This document shows, in pieces, positions 15,901 through 28,376 of a stretch of 64,000 nucleotides of DNA. The position numbers and the translations under genes are program-made. Source of the stretch: Amblyornis subalaris (Eukaryota; Chordata; Aves; Passeriformes; Ptilonorhynchidae). The notes beneath the pieces are model-generated. The model was not told the DNA's origin and made no database searches. It worked only from the letters and a program-made list of their open reading frames with translations. The DNA is taken from the NCBI GenBank assembly GCA_018881555.1, contig JACAXG010000014.1, positions 2,037,959 through 2,101,958 on the forward strand, in the 5' to 3' direction. Positions within the stretch are counted from its first letter, which is position 1; each line of letters starts with the position of its first letter.

Positions 15901-17652
15901 CTGGTAGACTTGGTTTTATGAAGAATTTGTTGAAAACTCCTCCTACTGTGGCTNANGTATGGAAATAACATGGAACTGTGTGAGTGTGAATTGGAATGAA
16001 AATATTTGTGGNATCACCTGGCTGTTTGCAGAGCAGTAAAGCTTTGGACCTGNGTTTAGGGANTGGGGGGGCTGTTCTGGATCCAGCNGTGGGTNTAAAA
16101 ATGGCACCAAAACTGTGCAGAATGACACAACATCCAGGCATTTGAAACTCCTCGAAAAAATTCCTTTTGGGCACTGGTAAAAAGTCACTGAGGAGAGAAT
16201 TCATCCCTCCTGTGCCAAAGCGCCTGAGCTGGCCNGAAAGATCAGATTTGGGATTTACGCTTCCAAAATGCCCTGATAAAGCCCTGGGAAATTGGATAAA
16301 CGAGGAATGGCAAAGTGGGATGTCCTTTTTTTTTTTCTGGGAGAATCTGCTGTGGATCTCGATCCTGATCCGTGTGTGGGATTTTTGGCAGTGGGATTGG
16401 GGCAGAGGGCCTGAGCAGGCTCTTGGGTTTGTGAGGATGGCCCTGGGATTGGGTTCTGATCCCGGTGTTTGTTCCGTGGATCTGCAGCTCCTCCTCTGTT
16501 CCTGGTGGGATTTCTCTCCCTGACCCCACACGGCCCTTCCCTGGCTTCCACGCTGATTTTTGCACGCTCCAGGCACGCTCAGGGAGGAGGAATTTGGCTC
16601 TGGATCCGGCCCCAGTGGCCGTGGGNGGGAGGACACCTCTGAGATGCTCCAAGGCTTGGGATTGCCCTCACCCTATCCTGATTTTTATCCCTGAATTTGG
16701 CTTTACAAGTTGAAACCGAGCCCAACTTCCAGCTGAATAACAACAATGGAAAAAAACTCCAAGCCCTTAAAGCAGTAATCAGGGTTATAAACAGCCATTC
16801 CACAGCTTTCCTGGCCATTTCCAAATGTATCTCCCCATTCCTTAGTCACTGCTGTTATCCGTGTTTACTTCCAATGGAAATGTAATTGACTCAGTTGCTT
16901 TAAGGAAAATAACTTGGAAGAAAAAAAGTCTAAATATATATATTTTTTTGCTCAGAGGTTCATAAAACCTTCCTAAAACTAAAAAAAAAAAAAAAAAGGA
17001 TAAATCCAAATTACTGAGCTGCTGTTCCCGACGGAGAGCAAATTCATCTGGAACATAATTAGAGTTACAGCATCTCTTGGCAGCCAAAAAAGAGTCATCA
17101 AGGAGAAAAACTCAAACCATCCCAGGCCCTGGGAAGTTATTTTAGCACTAAAATAAAGCACTTGAGCAGAAAAAAGGAACTTTCAAATAAAAACCAGTGT
17201 TAGTGACAAATGGTTGTGGTGGCATCTCTGGGTTGTTCTGAGTAAACAAGTTAGAATTGAAAATACAGGAATATCNACGGCTCCAGGATTTAAAGTGACC
17301 CCACAGGCACAAATGTCTGGAATTACACGAATTTAGAGCAGATAAGTCTTGGATTTCAACTCCATGTGTCCCCTCTTGTTTATAAGGGAAGGTTGCAGTT
17401 GTTTGATACCCCTGGAAGGGCTGTGGTGACAAGAGAAAATATNTTCTGCTGTGCCATTTATGCTTTAATAGAACCTGTAATAGGCCCAGGAATATTGGAA
17501 ATGTCCTGGTCTGTTCTGTTTTCATGGAAAAATAGTGATTTTTTGGGAGTTTTTTTGGTGCTTTTTGGAGAAAAGCCAAATCTGCACCAGGCAAAATGTG
17601 GTGTAAAATATTCTGAATTTACAGCAGGGTCTGCTGCATGCTGGGGCAGGGT
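6941..17652. other. Gene desert segment downstream of OTOL1
   Basis: About 10.7 kb without a supported gene. Small elements seen are a T-run at about 8949-8963, a dense cluster of N at 8269-8328, a CpG-rich patch at about 13600-13960, N clusters at 15954-16095 and a 17-nt A-run at 16981-16997. No CR1 fragment was recognised with confidence in this interval. Open frames up to about 270 codons occur in the GC-richer 12.6-14.2 kb part, but they overlap on both strands, contain N and show no domain. Confidence 0.6.
16981..16997. repeat. A homopolymer, 17 nt
   Basis: Uninterrupted A-run in AT-rich DNA. No retrogene sequence was recognised next to it. Confidence 0.9.
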
Positions 17653-17727
17653 GGAATCATGGAATTCAGGCTGGAAAAGCCCTCTAAGGCCACGGAGCCC
17701 AACCAATGTCCCCGGTGCCAAGGAAAA
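17653..17727 (-). mobile_element. CR1-like fragment, antisense, degenerate
   Basis: 'ggaatcatggaattcaggct', 'ggaaaagccctctaaggcca' and 'gagcccaacca' resemble the reverse complement of a CR1 3' end of the same type as the one at 21037. The sequence beyond about 17727 is too diverged to assign. Confidence 0.55.
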
Positions 17728-20700
17728 CAAAAAGCCCTGGAGAGCTTTNCCCAGGGAGATGCTGCGGGCAGGGNCTGTTAAATTAAACTCCATCTTTAAT
17801 TTAAACGGAGAAATTCCTGCTCCTCGGANCAACTCATCCTCCCAGGAGCTCCCNGCCAAGCTCCCAGAGGGATCATCCCTGAAAAATCCCAAACCACTTC
17901 CATCCCNGTGGGAAAACCTTTCCCACTGGTCAGGTGTTGGAGTTCTCCTCTGCCACTGGGATTGTCCAGCACAAGATGCTTCCTAGTGCTGTGTCCCAAA
18001 GCAATTCCTACAAATCAGCCCTGCCGAAAACATCCAAAGCTTTCGTGGGGCTGAAAAAATTCCTACTTTGGGAAAACGATGGGATTTTTTTTTCCATTCT
18101 TTGCTCCAGCGTTTTGCCGGAGCGTGGGGCAGACCCGAGCAGGATTGGGGTGCTGGAGCCTCTGCCNTGCATTCCCAAGGGGTTCTTATCAGCCAGGATG
18201 TGCTGGGATTTATAGGGAATGGCTTTCCCCACTTCCAGTCTGCCTGAGATTTCCAAGCCTCAGAAGCTTTGGGGATTTAGAGAGTTTTCAAATTTGCAAA
18301 TGCTGGAAAATGCCATTATCTGAGCGAGTCTTTATTAATCACAACAAATAAATCCCATTTTTCTGCGCAGCAGGCAGAGCTGCTGAAATCCTGGGAAGCT
18401 GTGGTAAAACAGGGAGCTGAACGGGAATCTGCAGCTCCACACCTTGGATAATCGGGAATTATTTGCAGTCAAATTGAGATTTCTTTAGAGCCTCTCCACA
18501 GNTGGTGGTAAAAGAGGTCTCTGAAGCCTGTGGGAGTTGTCCTGTCAAAGTGAAGGAAGTTGGGATGTGGAGGGAAAATTGGATTTATCTCTGGTTGACA
18601 GGAACTTGGTGAGCTTTGANATCCAACCCAAACCAGGCTGTGATTCCACGAATTCGGTGCACGATTATTACTTTTNAGGTGCCTGGTGATCCCAGAAAGT
18701 TGTGTGAAACACCAAATATTCTCCNTGGCTGTTTTTTCCTGGACCTAATCAATGTTAATAATTTTCTTGCTCTTGTGGGAAACAATAGAAAAGTGAGAGT
18801 GGCTGAATTTTTCTTGTTATTTTCGGTGTGTGTGTCTTGTTTTTTGTTGGGATTTTTCCCTCTAAAGCAGCAACCTAGAACACAGTAAAGGGGATTCAGA
18901 TCTGGTATTAATTTTATCCCAACCCTGCCAGGTTGTGTTTATCATTCCAGCAGCAGTCTGGAAACTTTACCTCATATTTGAGCACTTTCTGAAGCCTTGC
19001 TGTGTATAAATTGTTTTATTTTCCCTTTCCACAAGCACTGCACCTTTTCTTTGTGCGTTATCCCTGTCAGAGCCTTTCTCCACCTGCCACTCTTCTTTTT
19101 CAGCTCCCAGAATTCTCTCCCAGGGACCTTTTATTCCTTTGCAGCAGGAACTTCCCATGGGGTGTTTTTTTTTTTTCCTGCTGCTCCTGCTGGTTTTGCT
19201 CCCCAGGCCTGTGAATGGAGGTGTCTTTGTGCCCTTNGCTGCCTCTCAAAGTCAGCTTTTTAACACCAGGAGAGTCTGAAGGGAAGCAAAATGCAAAGAG
19301 TGACGTTTCCGAAGAGGAGCAGATTTCCGTGTTGTCAGGTCTCCCATTCAGTTCGTGTCACTGTTGGGAGGCTGCAGGGATTGATTTCCTCATGCTCCTG
19401 AGTGGGGCTACCAGAAATCCAGCTGGGNCCACCTGCAAGCAAAACTTTTGGTTGCTTATCCCATTCCAAAAAAAAAAAAAAAAGATTAAAGAGTAGTAAA
19501 AATCCAGCTCTTTGTAAACTCAGCCTAAAGCCAGAATATCTTCTATTGCTGTATTTTTTTTTCATTAAGGGCATAAATGCTTTACACTTGAGTATTCAAA
19601 TGTCCTGCTCCTTTTTAAAATGTTCTTATTCCTTCTAGAATTCCCATTTCCTTGCTTTTCTCGTGCTACCCCTTCTCCCCGTTTGCTGCTTCATCTTGGC
19701 CAAATTTCCTGCAATTCCTTAGCATCCCCAGGTTTTGTTCTTGCTGGAAAGGCCAACATTGGCATTTGCTGCCTCAAAACTCGTTTAGGGAAATGAGAGA
19801 GGAGGTTACGGAACAGAAACCGTGGGTTTCCCGTGGACAATTTGGATTTGAAATCCAGGGAACGCCTCTCCCTTTAACCCCCAGCATGGATTTATCCTTG
19901 GGCTGTGCTTGGGGCATCCCCCAGAGCCGGGTGTAACTGGGGAGGGTTCATCCAATAATCCATTAATCCCTGGAAAATCGAGGAATGTTAAAAATCTGAC
20001 TCGATTTTTGCTTTTCAATCCCATTAGTTTGAGCAGGATGACAAAGCCTTCAGAAAGGGAGCAACTTCCAAGAGGATGCTCCTCGTTTTGGACACATCAT
20101 TTGTAGCTTATTAAAGCCCCAACTGGAGGCTTTTATTAGGTAATCAATAAATCTAATCAAGTTTTGTAGGAGGGGAGGATTTATTTTATGCTGTCATAAA
20201 TCCTCCTCATTTTGCCCATCAACCTTTACAAGGGATTTGAAAAAGAAACCCCCGTTCTGTCCCTCACATCCAGCTGATCCACAGGACTCTTAAATTTCCG
20301 TCCATGTCCCATCAGAAGCGGGATTGGAAAAGTTTGGGAACCATTTATTAAATGTGTGCCCCTAAATCAACCCAACACAGGTGGAAACTCATCTCATTCC
20401 CATAAACGGCTTCATGCACACAGGCACAAGGTGTGGATAGGGATGAATCACTGAAATAAATTCTGATAGATATCCAAAAAACCCCAAATATTGTATTATT
20501 ACCCCATAAAGGCACNGTTAGTGAGGAGCAGTTCAGGATCAATGACCCCAAAATGTTGCTGGTTCTTAGTGCAGATGATTTCTGTGCTGGGGCTGCCTGG
20601 GCGGGCAGGCTGAGTTTTTTGGGAGCACAGAACCGTTGGAATCTTCTCCCAGAGCTCTCCTTGGAGCAGGCAGGCTCCCCACAGCGCTTTCCCATTCCCA

Positions 20701-21036
20701 CATTTTCCTTTTACCTTGCTTTTTAGGGAGGATTTTCTGCTTTGTCTATGTTGCTCCTGGTTTTATCTCCTGTTCCAAGCCCTTCCTCCTTCCCTGTGTG
20801 CCTGGGAATGTTTTTTGGGAGCCCCACTTGAGCCTGCCCTGCTCCCTGGCTCTCCATCCTCTGCTCCCANATGCCACTTGGGCTGGGATCACCCTTGGGA
20901 ATTCCACATTGCTGGAATGCTCTTTAAAGCTCCTTTTCCATGTGGGCTTTGCTCAGGATGAGAGATGTGTGNACAGTGCTTGAGGGGAAGATTATTTTTG
21001 CTGTCGTGCAGAAAGTGTCTGTGGCCAAACTTGGAG
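17728..21036. other. Non-coding sequence
   Basis: No supported gene. A 16-nt A-run at about 19468-19483 and short T-runs at about 18088 and 19166 are the only obvious repeats. Confidence 0.55.
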
Positions 21037-21245
21037 AATCATGGAATTGTTTAGGCTGGAAAAGCCCTCTGAGATCAAGTCCAACCATCCCCCAGCACTG
21101 CCCNGTGTCCCCANGTGCNACATCCACAGGGATTTGAAATCCTTGCAGGGATGGGGACTCCACCAGTGCCCTGGACAACCCTTTCAGTGGGGAANTTATC
21201 CCTGAACATCCCTTCAGCCCTGATTTAGTCCAAGGACAGGATGAG
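21037..21245 (-). mobile_element. CR1 LINE 3' fragment, antisense
   Basis: 'gagaatcatggaattgttta', 'ggctggaaaagccctctgag', 'gggatggggactccaccagt' and 'gccctggacaaccctttcag' follow the order of a reverse-complemented avian CR1 3' region. Several N fall in it. Confidence 0.75.
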
Positions 21246-24200
21246 GAAGCACTGCCAAGGGATTTCGGGTGCCCTCCTGCCGTGCAGTCTCGTGTCCCAC
21301 TTTCCCAGCCCCCGGAGTTTGCAGGCGTCTCCTGTTCCGCGACCAGCACACGTTTTAATTTCTCTTCCTGCTGTCATTTATTCCTGGCCGAGAAGGCACG
21401 GCTGGGTTATTAATATTCCTTAATTGCTCTGTTTTCTGGGAGTATCTTGCCTTTTGTGGCCGAGCAGGAGGTGCCGGCNGCCGTGGCCTGGAATGATGCG
21501 AGTGCTTTGATCCTGACCCCAGAACCAGGGCAGGAGGCCTTTGTTCCCATTCATGCCTCTTCCTGCTGAAACAACTCTAATTTTGGAAGAAATTGTACTG
21601 ATGAATAAGTCTGGATGGTGCATTTTTATGGCACGAGGGTTTGGAAAGGTCTTGGCTGTGCAGCTGCGNCCGAGGAGTTACAGGGAGCGGGGCCTGGGGT
21701 CACCTCCGAGTTCAGGAGGGAACTGGGCTTTGGGGTTTGGACCTTTGGTGGCAGAACCCGTGGACACCCTCCCGGAATATCCATTATTTGGCAGTCTAAA
21801 AATAAAACAAGNCAGCAGTTAATAGGGAAATATAAAAAAACAAAGCTGGAGTCTGGTAAATGCTGCAGATTTTGATTGGGGACCTTCAGTCCTTGTGTTC
21901 ACTCTTTGACCAACCCCAAACTGGACATGGAGCAGAAAGCTCTGAATTGATTCCTGCTGGATATCCTGGATATCCTTCTGGATAAACTGGATATCCTGAG
22001 CTCCCGCCCTGCAGGTGCTCTGGGTTATGGCTGATCAGCACAGACCTGCAGAGCTTGGGATTTTAGCTGTGATCCATGGGCAGTNCTGGCTGGAGACACC
22101 CCATGGGATTGGGGGGTTTCTGGCAGCCTCATCTCCGTGTGTTTTCCTTCATTTCCCTCCTGGTTTGGGGACCAGGCTGGAGAAGCTGCAGCAATTCAGG
22201 GCTGCTTTAAAGGGTTTGGTGGTGCAAGGTTGGACTTGGAGATCTTTTCCAAACTGAAGTCTCTGTCCAAAGGCAGGAAAGCTCCGTATTTCCTTCATAC
22301 CCTTTCTCAGCTTTTTATCCGAGAATTTCTACTGCTCCCTTCCTAAGTAGGACGTAAAAAAAAGGAACAAGGAATGAAATCCTACAGCCAGGACAGGCTG
22401 CAAACTCTGGGTTTTTTTTTTGAGTCTCCTCTTGCAAAAAGGAGTCAAGAAAAGTGATTGGATTCAAAGGCCTCCAGGATCCAGCTGTGATCCGTCCCCT
22501 CTGGTCTCCCAGAGCCACCAATTCCTTTTCCAAGCTCAGCCCCACCATGGACACCCTTGGTCCCCCTCGTGCCCCCCTGGGCTCTGCCAGTGATGCTCAT
22601 TTAATTTTATATCCTGTTTTTTATCGTGTGAAGTGTTGTAGCTCAGGTGCCTCTCTCTGGATGGGTGCAATTACCTCCTCCTGCCTTGCCTTTCCAAGAA
22701 ATGATGGATATTTGCTTGAGGATGCCTCTCTTCTCTGCTTTATTTTACGTGGGCTCAAATCCAATAAATTTAGTTGGAAAAAGTGCTGCAGGTGCCCTTA
22801 CAAAGTCAATATTTCAAGAGGGGAAAATTGAGAGGGCACCACTATGGCTTTTTAATCTTTTATCTTTAATTTAGGTCAACTATTGTGAGATAATCTTGTT
22901 TTATCCATAACTACCTGGCCGGGCAGGATGACATTCCCTCACTGCTCCTGTCTCATCCCCATCCTCATCTGTAGCAGCCACGTGTCCCTGGGTGTGGACA
23001 GAGAACATGCAAAATGCCTCAGATTTTAGATATCCTTTAGGAAAAGCCATGGATTCCCAGTTTAATGGAGCTCGAGTGTCAGGGAGAGTCATTCCCATCA
23101 CACTCCTGACAGAAAGAATAGCTCAGAACACGCGGAGAGCTGGGAAGAATGATTCTGCTTTCCTTATTTAGGTGGCAACTAATAACGGAAAAGAAGTTTT
23201 TTTCACTCATAACGGGATTTAGCCTCCTGAAACAGCGATTTTCCTTCATTTTTCCTGTGGGGAGTGGCTTTGGCTGCTGCTCTCCGGTGGGATGGGAACA
23301 GGAGATTTCCTTTTCTGGATCTCCACTGCTTCCCCAGCCACCTCAACTCAGGGATGTGGCTTCCGTTTTAGCCACACTTCCGGATGTTTTGTTCAGATAA
23401 TGGATCATTTGGAGGGAGAATGACTCAAAATATGGGATAAATGCTGCTTTTGAGGCATGTTCTGAGATATTTGGGGGTTGTCTGGTGGCAGGGATGGAAT
23501 GCCTGGAACTGGAGATCCTGGTCCCAGTCGCTGCTGCCTTCTCCCCACCAGTGACAATTCTGATGAGGAATAGTTGTAAATAAAACAAATGGATTTTTAT
23601 TGTAAATTGATTGAATTAAAAGCAAAACACCTCTTTGTGATCCCTGTAAATGCCTTTTATAATCTGCCCTGTGGGGCTGGGCAGGGCCTGGAGAGAAGCT
23701 GAGAAATTGGACTAGCAGATCCCATTTTACCTGATATTAATTGATAGTTTGGGGATATTTTTGAATGACTTGAGGCATAGACTGCATTAAATAAAGTGTG
23801 TGTAAATCAGGAAGGTGTTGTGTGAACTGCTGAATATTTTAAATAATCAGATTTCCCCCACCAGCCAGAAAACTCCTTCCTTCTCTGTGGTTGCTCTGGT
23901 GCTTTTACAGAAATTGCTGCAATTAAACCATAAACCCAAGACCAAGAAATCCATTTTTCTGCTGCCAAAATCCTGCCTGGTGCTGCTCCTCTCTCCTCAC
24001 CTGCCCTTACCCCACGTTGCCCCACCTTGGGCTCGTGTCCCATTTTTCTGTCATTTATCCCATTTAGGCAAATATTCCCTTTTTTGACAGCTCCTCCAAC
24101 CTGGGGCTTCCATGAACATTTAAAAACCAATCCTTTTGGGATCTTTTCAACCTTATTTTCCTCGAACTCATCTTGCTTTTGCTGCGATATCACTTNCCCA

Positions 24201-25868
24201 GCTCTTGCAGCTTGAAAGAGCAGCAGATCTTGGCTTTCCATCTTGCTGGGTGCTTCGGAAGTGATTTCCATTAAGGTGCTTAAAGGAATGTATTTTCAGG
24301 AAAACACTGCCTTTTCATGGCTCAATAAGACCTAATTCTGCCTGACAAAAACGTGCCTATAAATAAAACCCGACGCCACTGCATTAAGAAGCAGCAGTTA
24401 TAATTAATAGGCAGAAAATTTTATTTCTGGGAATATTTCTTGTCCGGGGGGTCATCCACATTTTTATTTATCCGTGTGGATAAATGTCCAAGTGGATGCA
24501 GACTGAGGTTGGATTTTATCCAAAGCACAAGCTGAACGCTCTGGCTGGAGTTGGCCAAGTTTGGAATAACTGAATTGCTGAAAAGGCACATATTCCACAG
24601 GAAAACTCTCAGGGATCAGCTCTGCCTGGCACAGCCAGCCTGCCACTATTTATTTATATTTTTTCCCCAAGTTCTTCTCGAGGCTTCCCCTTCACCAACT
24701 TCCTCCGACATTTAATTCTTTTAAAATGCTGTATTATGCTCGACTTATCCCTAGTCCTCCTTCCCCTTTTCCTTTCTTCCCTCTGACACTCCANCATGTT
24801 CCCTTCGGTGTTTTTAGGGATCAAAGCATTCCCCTCTACCTGTCTTTAAAACAGATATTTCAATTAATGTGGAGGCAGCTGCAAAGGAAAGATGAGTCAG
24901 GAGAGCTGCAGGAGTCCAATTTGGGCATCCCTGAGCTTTTCCTGCTTGTTAATGTGCCTCAATTTTCATGGAATTTTCATTTCACGTTTGATTTTNGTGG
25001 AAATCTTCAGGGATTCCAAACAGTCAGAGAAAAGTGCCCCAAAGAAAGCAGGAGAAGGAGAGTTTGGAGAGCTCTTGGTTCCTTGGATGCAGTTCTTGAG
25101 GATGAAATGAATCTTTAATTGGCAACCAGCTCTCTAGGAATGCTGCTTCATGGCTGAGGGTATCCATTGGGAATGTTTAGGGTGGGAGCAAGGAATTATT
25201 CCCAGTTCAGAACCAGCAGCTCTGCTGAGATCATTTTCCTTCCTCAGAGCAACCAAGGAGAGGTTTGGATGTTCTCCCTCTCAATCGATGCATCCCACCA
25301 GGAAAATCTCGGGAAGGGAAGTGGGGCTGGAACCTCTGGCTCTTCCTGGGGCGGGCAGCTTTCTCCACTCAAACTTCAGGAGGCAAAATAAAGCTGGATG
25401 GGGAGGATCTTTCCACAGCACCAAAGGATTCCAAGGATCCTCATTCCACTGTTTGTGAGGAAATATGAATTATCCACCAGCAGCACTTTTTTACCATCTG
25501 AAGGATTTATTTAGTAGCTGAATTTCTTGGGAATGAGTGTTTTTTTTTCCCCTGGCATGTTCCATCCCTGCGGTTCAGCTCGGGATTGTCCTGTCCTGGC
25601 TGGGCAGGAGGGTTTGGGGCAGCAGCTTCAGGCACATTTGGGGTGTTTGTGCCTGGGAATCTCCTGTCCCACAGGTCCCCTTCCCTCTTGGTGGGGACTC
25701 ACCTGGTCCCTTCTGATCAAATGGTGCTGCCGTTGGTTTATTTTTGAGGATTCAAAAATTCCATGGAATTTTTATGCACCGCAGTGTAAATGTGCTCTGC
25801 AGTTCCTTAAAATTATATTGCAATTTAATTACCTGCTGCAGCTGCTTTTGGTTCAGTTTGTCAGGAGG

Positions 25869-25905
25869 TGTATTTATTTATTTATTAATTTATTTATTTA
25901 CTAGA
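25869..25905. repeat. (ATTT)n simple repeat
   Basis: Tandem ATTT/ATTA units with one imperfect unit in the middle. Confidence 0.85.
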
Positions 25906-27536
25906 GAATTCCCAGCAGGATCAGAGTCATCTTCACTTTGAATTTCTCCTTTCAGAATTGCCATGGTCATAACTTATTGCATAGATAAAAGAATTAGTTA
26001 TAAAAATTAAATCAGATGTTAGAGACTATTTTTGTTTTCCTTGTCTCCAGCTCGTTCTCCTTAATGACCCGAGGTGAATCAGCCTGTTTGGAATTGCTTA
26101 ATGCTGAAAATAGGTTGCAGAAGTAGGGCAATACCTGGGAATACATTTGGGATATTTGCATTGGCAGCTGATGTTGCAAAAAAAAACCCCAACAAAACAG
26201 CCAGGGGGAGGAGCATGACACAAAAATCATCTTTAGCTGGAATCAAATTCTCTGGAATTCCAAATCAAGGCATTTCCATCCCCAGATTCTGTGTGCTCAG
26301 CTGAGGAAAGCTCTGGAGCAGAAAATGGCAAGACTCAGGCTCTGCTCTTCCAATTTCCATCCCTGCCAAATCAGCCTGGATTTGGTGTCCTCGGAGGCAA
26401 AAATGCCTGGAACTTCCTCACCTTCCTTGATTTGTGTTTTGGGTGAGGAACACGAGTGGAGTTCAGCACTGAAATTCCCACTGGAAAACCTTCAAAATTA
26501 ATTTGTTTCGTCATTGTGGGTTTGGCAATGCTGTGAGTCCTTCCCGATATTCCCAGGTATTTTGGGATACTTCAGTTCGAGGCTCTGTCCATCAGCAATG
26601 TGTCAACCACTCTAAAAAATAATATTTAAGTCATAAAAGCATTAAAAATAGAGACCTCACAAAGGCTTGAGGCGCCTTCTGGCGAGTCAGAAGTTTTACC
26701 TCCTTTCAGTTGGGTGAATGAAGTGGTTCCTGATGTTTGCAGTGTTGTTTCTTTCCTAAAAATTTACTTCCCAGAGCTGGAGCAGAATCCCACCTGCCCC
26801 TCTCTCTCCCTTTCCCAGCAGCTGCTGTGGGGAACATTGACATCCAGGTTTTCCCGTGCGCGCCAATTCCTGATGTGGAAAAGCATCGACTTTTGCGGTG
26901 AACTTGGATTTAAACTCGGGTGGCAACGATGTGCTCTGCACCCAGGCAGCTCTGCCAGGCCACCTCATTGCCTTGTCAACAGCACCTCATTTATTTTCAT
27001 TTTTTTCTTTTTTTTGTAAAGTAAGAATTGGCTTCTAAAAGATCTGAAATCCTTTAAAAAAACCCAAGATTTCATGCCTTCATGCCCCTCAGGTGTGAGG
27101 CAACCTCTCCTACCTGTCCTTTTATTCTTTGATTTTGCCACTGTGGGTTAATCCCCTCCAAACCCTTCGTTCTGTTTCTCTGATTTTAAACTTTTAAGGG
27201 TTGTTTGTCTCTAACTCATCTCCTTGCTGTGGGTTAACGCTGTCAATCTTCATCTCCCCCTTCCACACCCCACAAAGGCATCACCGATTTCTTTNTTTGT
27301 GTCTCCTGATACAACCTAATGCTCCACAGGACCCGGGGTTTAAATTATTTAAAGTGTGGTGGAGCTTTCCATGCTGTGTCAGTGCCAGCTGTAGCCGAGA
27401 TATATTATCAAATATATTTTTCATGAGGCCGTACACCAGCCCCATAATTCTGTTTGTCAGACTTTGAAGTGTGTGAATAAATGTGGCACCCAGTGGATAG
27501 ATGGCTTGATACTTTCAGCTATTGGATGTTGGGGGG

Positions 27537-27582
27537 TGTATATATATATATTTATATGTATATATTTTATATTTATTCTTTT
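27537..27582. repeat. TA-rich simple repeat
   Basis: Runs of TATATA with interspersed TTTATATGTATA units, followed by a T-rich tract. Confidence 0.85.
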
Positions 27583-27647
27583 TTTTCCTGTGTGTATTGA
27601 AGCCTGTGAGGAGCAGGAATGAAATAAATTCTTTTTTAATCATGGAG

Positions 27648-27745
27648 GAGGTTGGGTTGGAGGGGACCTTTAAAGGTCACGTTGCTCAGCCCCCCTGCAA
27701 TGATTAAGGACATTATAAGAGCCCCATCAAACCTGACCTTGATTC
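27648..27745 (-). mobile_element. CR1 LINE 3' fragment, antisense
   Basis: 'ggttgggttggaggggacct', 'ttaaaggtcacgttgctcag' and 'cccccctgcaatga' followed by 'agccccatcaaacctgacct' match the antisense order of a CR1 3' end with the Cys/Gly-rich 'cccctgcaatg' variant. Confidence 0.75.
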
Positions 27746-28284
27746 TGACCCTAATCAAGGCTGTAATGACTGAATTAATTACATTTTACAATGCTTGGTT
27801 TGCAGGGCAGGACTTGCCTTCAGCTGGGGGTCCCAGTCCTGGTGGGTTTGAAATTCCACTGGGGCAGCCCCAGAGCTGTGCCGAATCCCAGGAATTTTTG
27901 AGGCCGTGCTTGTGTGCACTCAAATCAGCTGCGTGCTAATGAAATTAATTGTAATTAATGCATTTTTATATACAGACTCAGTGATGCCACTAAAGAGGCA
28001 AATAAAGAAAGGAAATTTATTTCTTCAGGAAAATACATTTGGCAGCCTCTGGCCCCCGAAGTAGTTGTGAGCAAGGGCTCCTTGTGCAGTGCCAGAGGAA
28101 ATGAAGCCTTTGGGGAGGGAATTGTTGGGATTTCTGGAGCCTCTTGGTGGGATTTCCAGGGCCCTTTATCCCACCATCCATGCGAGGCTCCGGCTGTAAA
28201 ACCAGGCAGCAAAAGAGCCCAGCTTCAGGGAGAGGAGCAGCCCAGGCAGGGAATGTGAATCGAGCTCGACCCCACTTTTAATCC
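27746..28284. other. Non-coding sequence with a TAAT-core cluster
   Basis: No gene. Positions 27937-27960 hold several overlapping TAAT/ATTA cores, including TAATTGTAATTA, a homeodomain-dimer-like arrangement. Confidence 0.5.
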
Positions 28285-28376
28285 CAGAATCCCANGGTGC
28301 TTTGGGTTGGGAAGGACCTAAAAGCTCATTTTGTTCCGGCACCTTCCACAGAGCAGGTTGCTCAGAGCCCCACCCA
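28285..28376 (-). mobile_element. CR1 LINE 3' fragment, antisense
   Basis: 'cccagaatcccanggtgctt', 'tgggttgggaaggacctaaa' and 'agcaggttgctcagagcccc' correspond to a reverse-complemented CR1 tail, with an internal deletion relative to other copies in this window. Confidence 0.7.

Larger units (their letters stand above)
21246..27647. other. Non-coding sequence
   Basis: No supported gene in 6.4 kb. It contains three GGATATCC palindromes at 21959-21996, an (ATTT)n-like tract at about 25869-25905, T-runs, and a TA-rich tract at 27537-27582. Two stretches have no N for over 2 kb (about 22086-24195 and 24997-27294). Confidence 0.55.

Noticed and set aside
15782..16636. A 284-codon minus-strand frame.
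   Set aside because: The frame contains many N that may hide stops, and no known protein family is recognisable.
26668..26690. A second CTCF-like core on the minus strand ('cgccttctggcga').
   Set aside because: It agrees at only about 11 of 14 core positions, including a mismatch in the central GG block; too weak to report.
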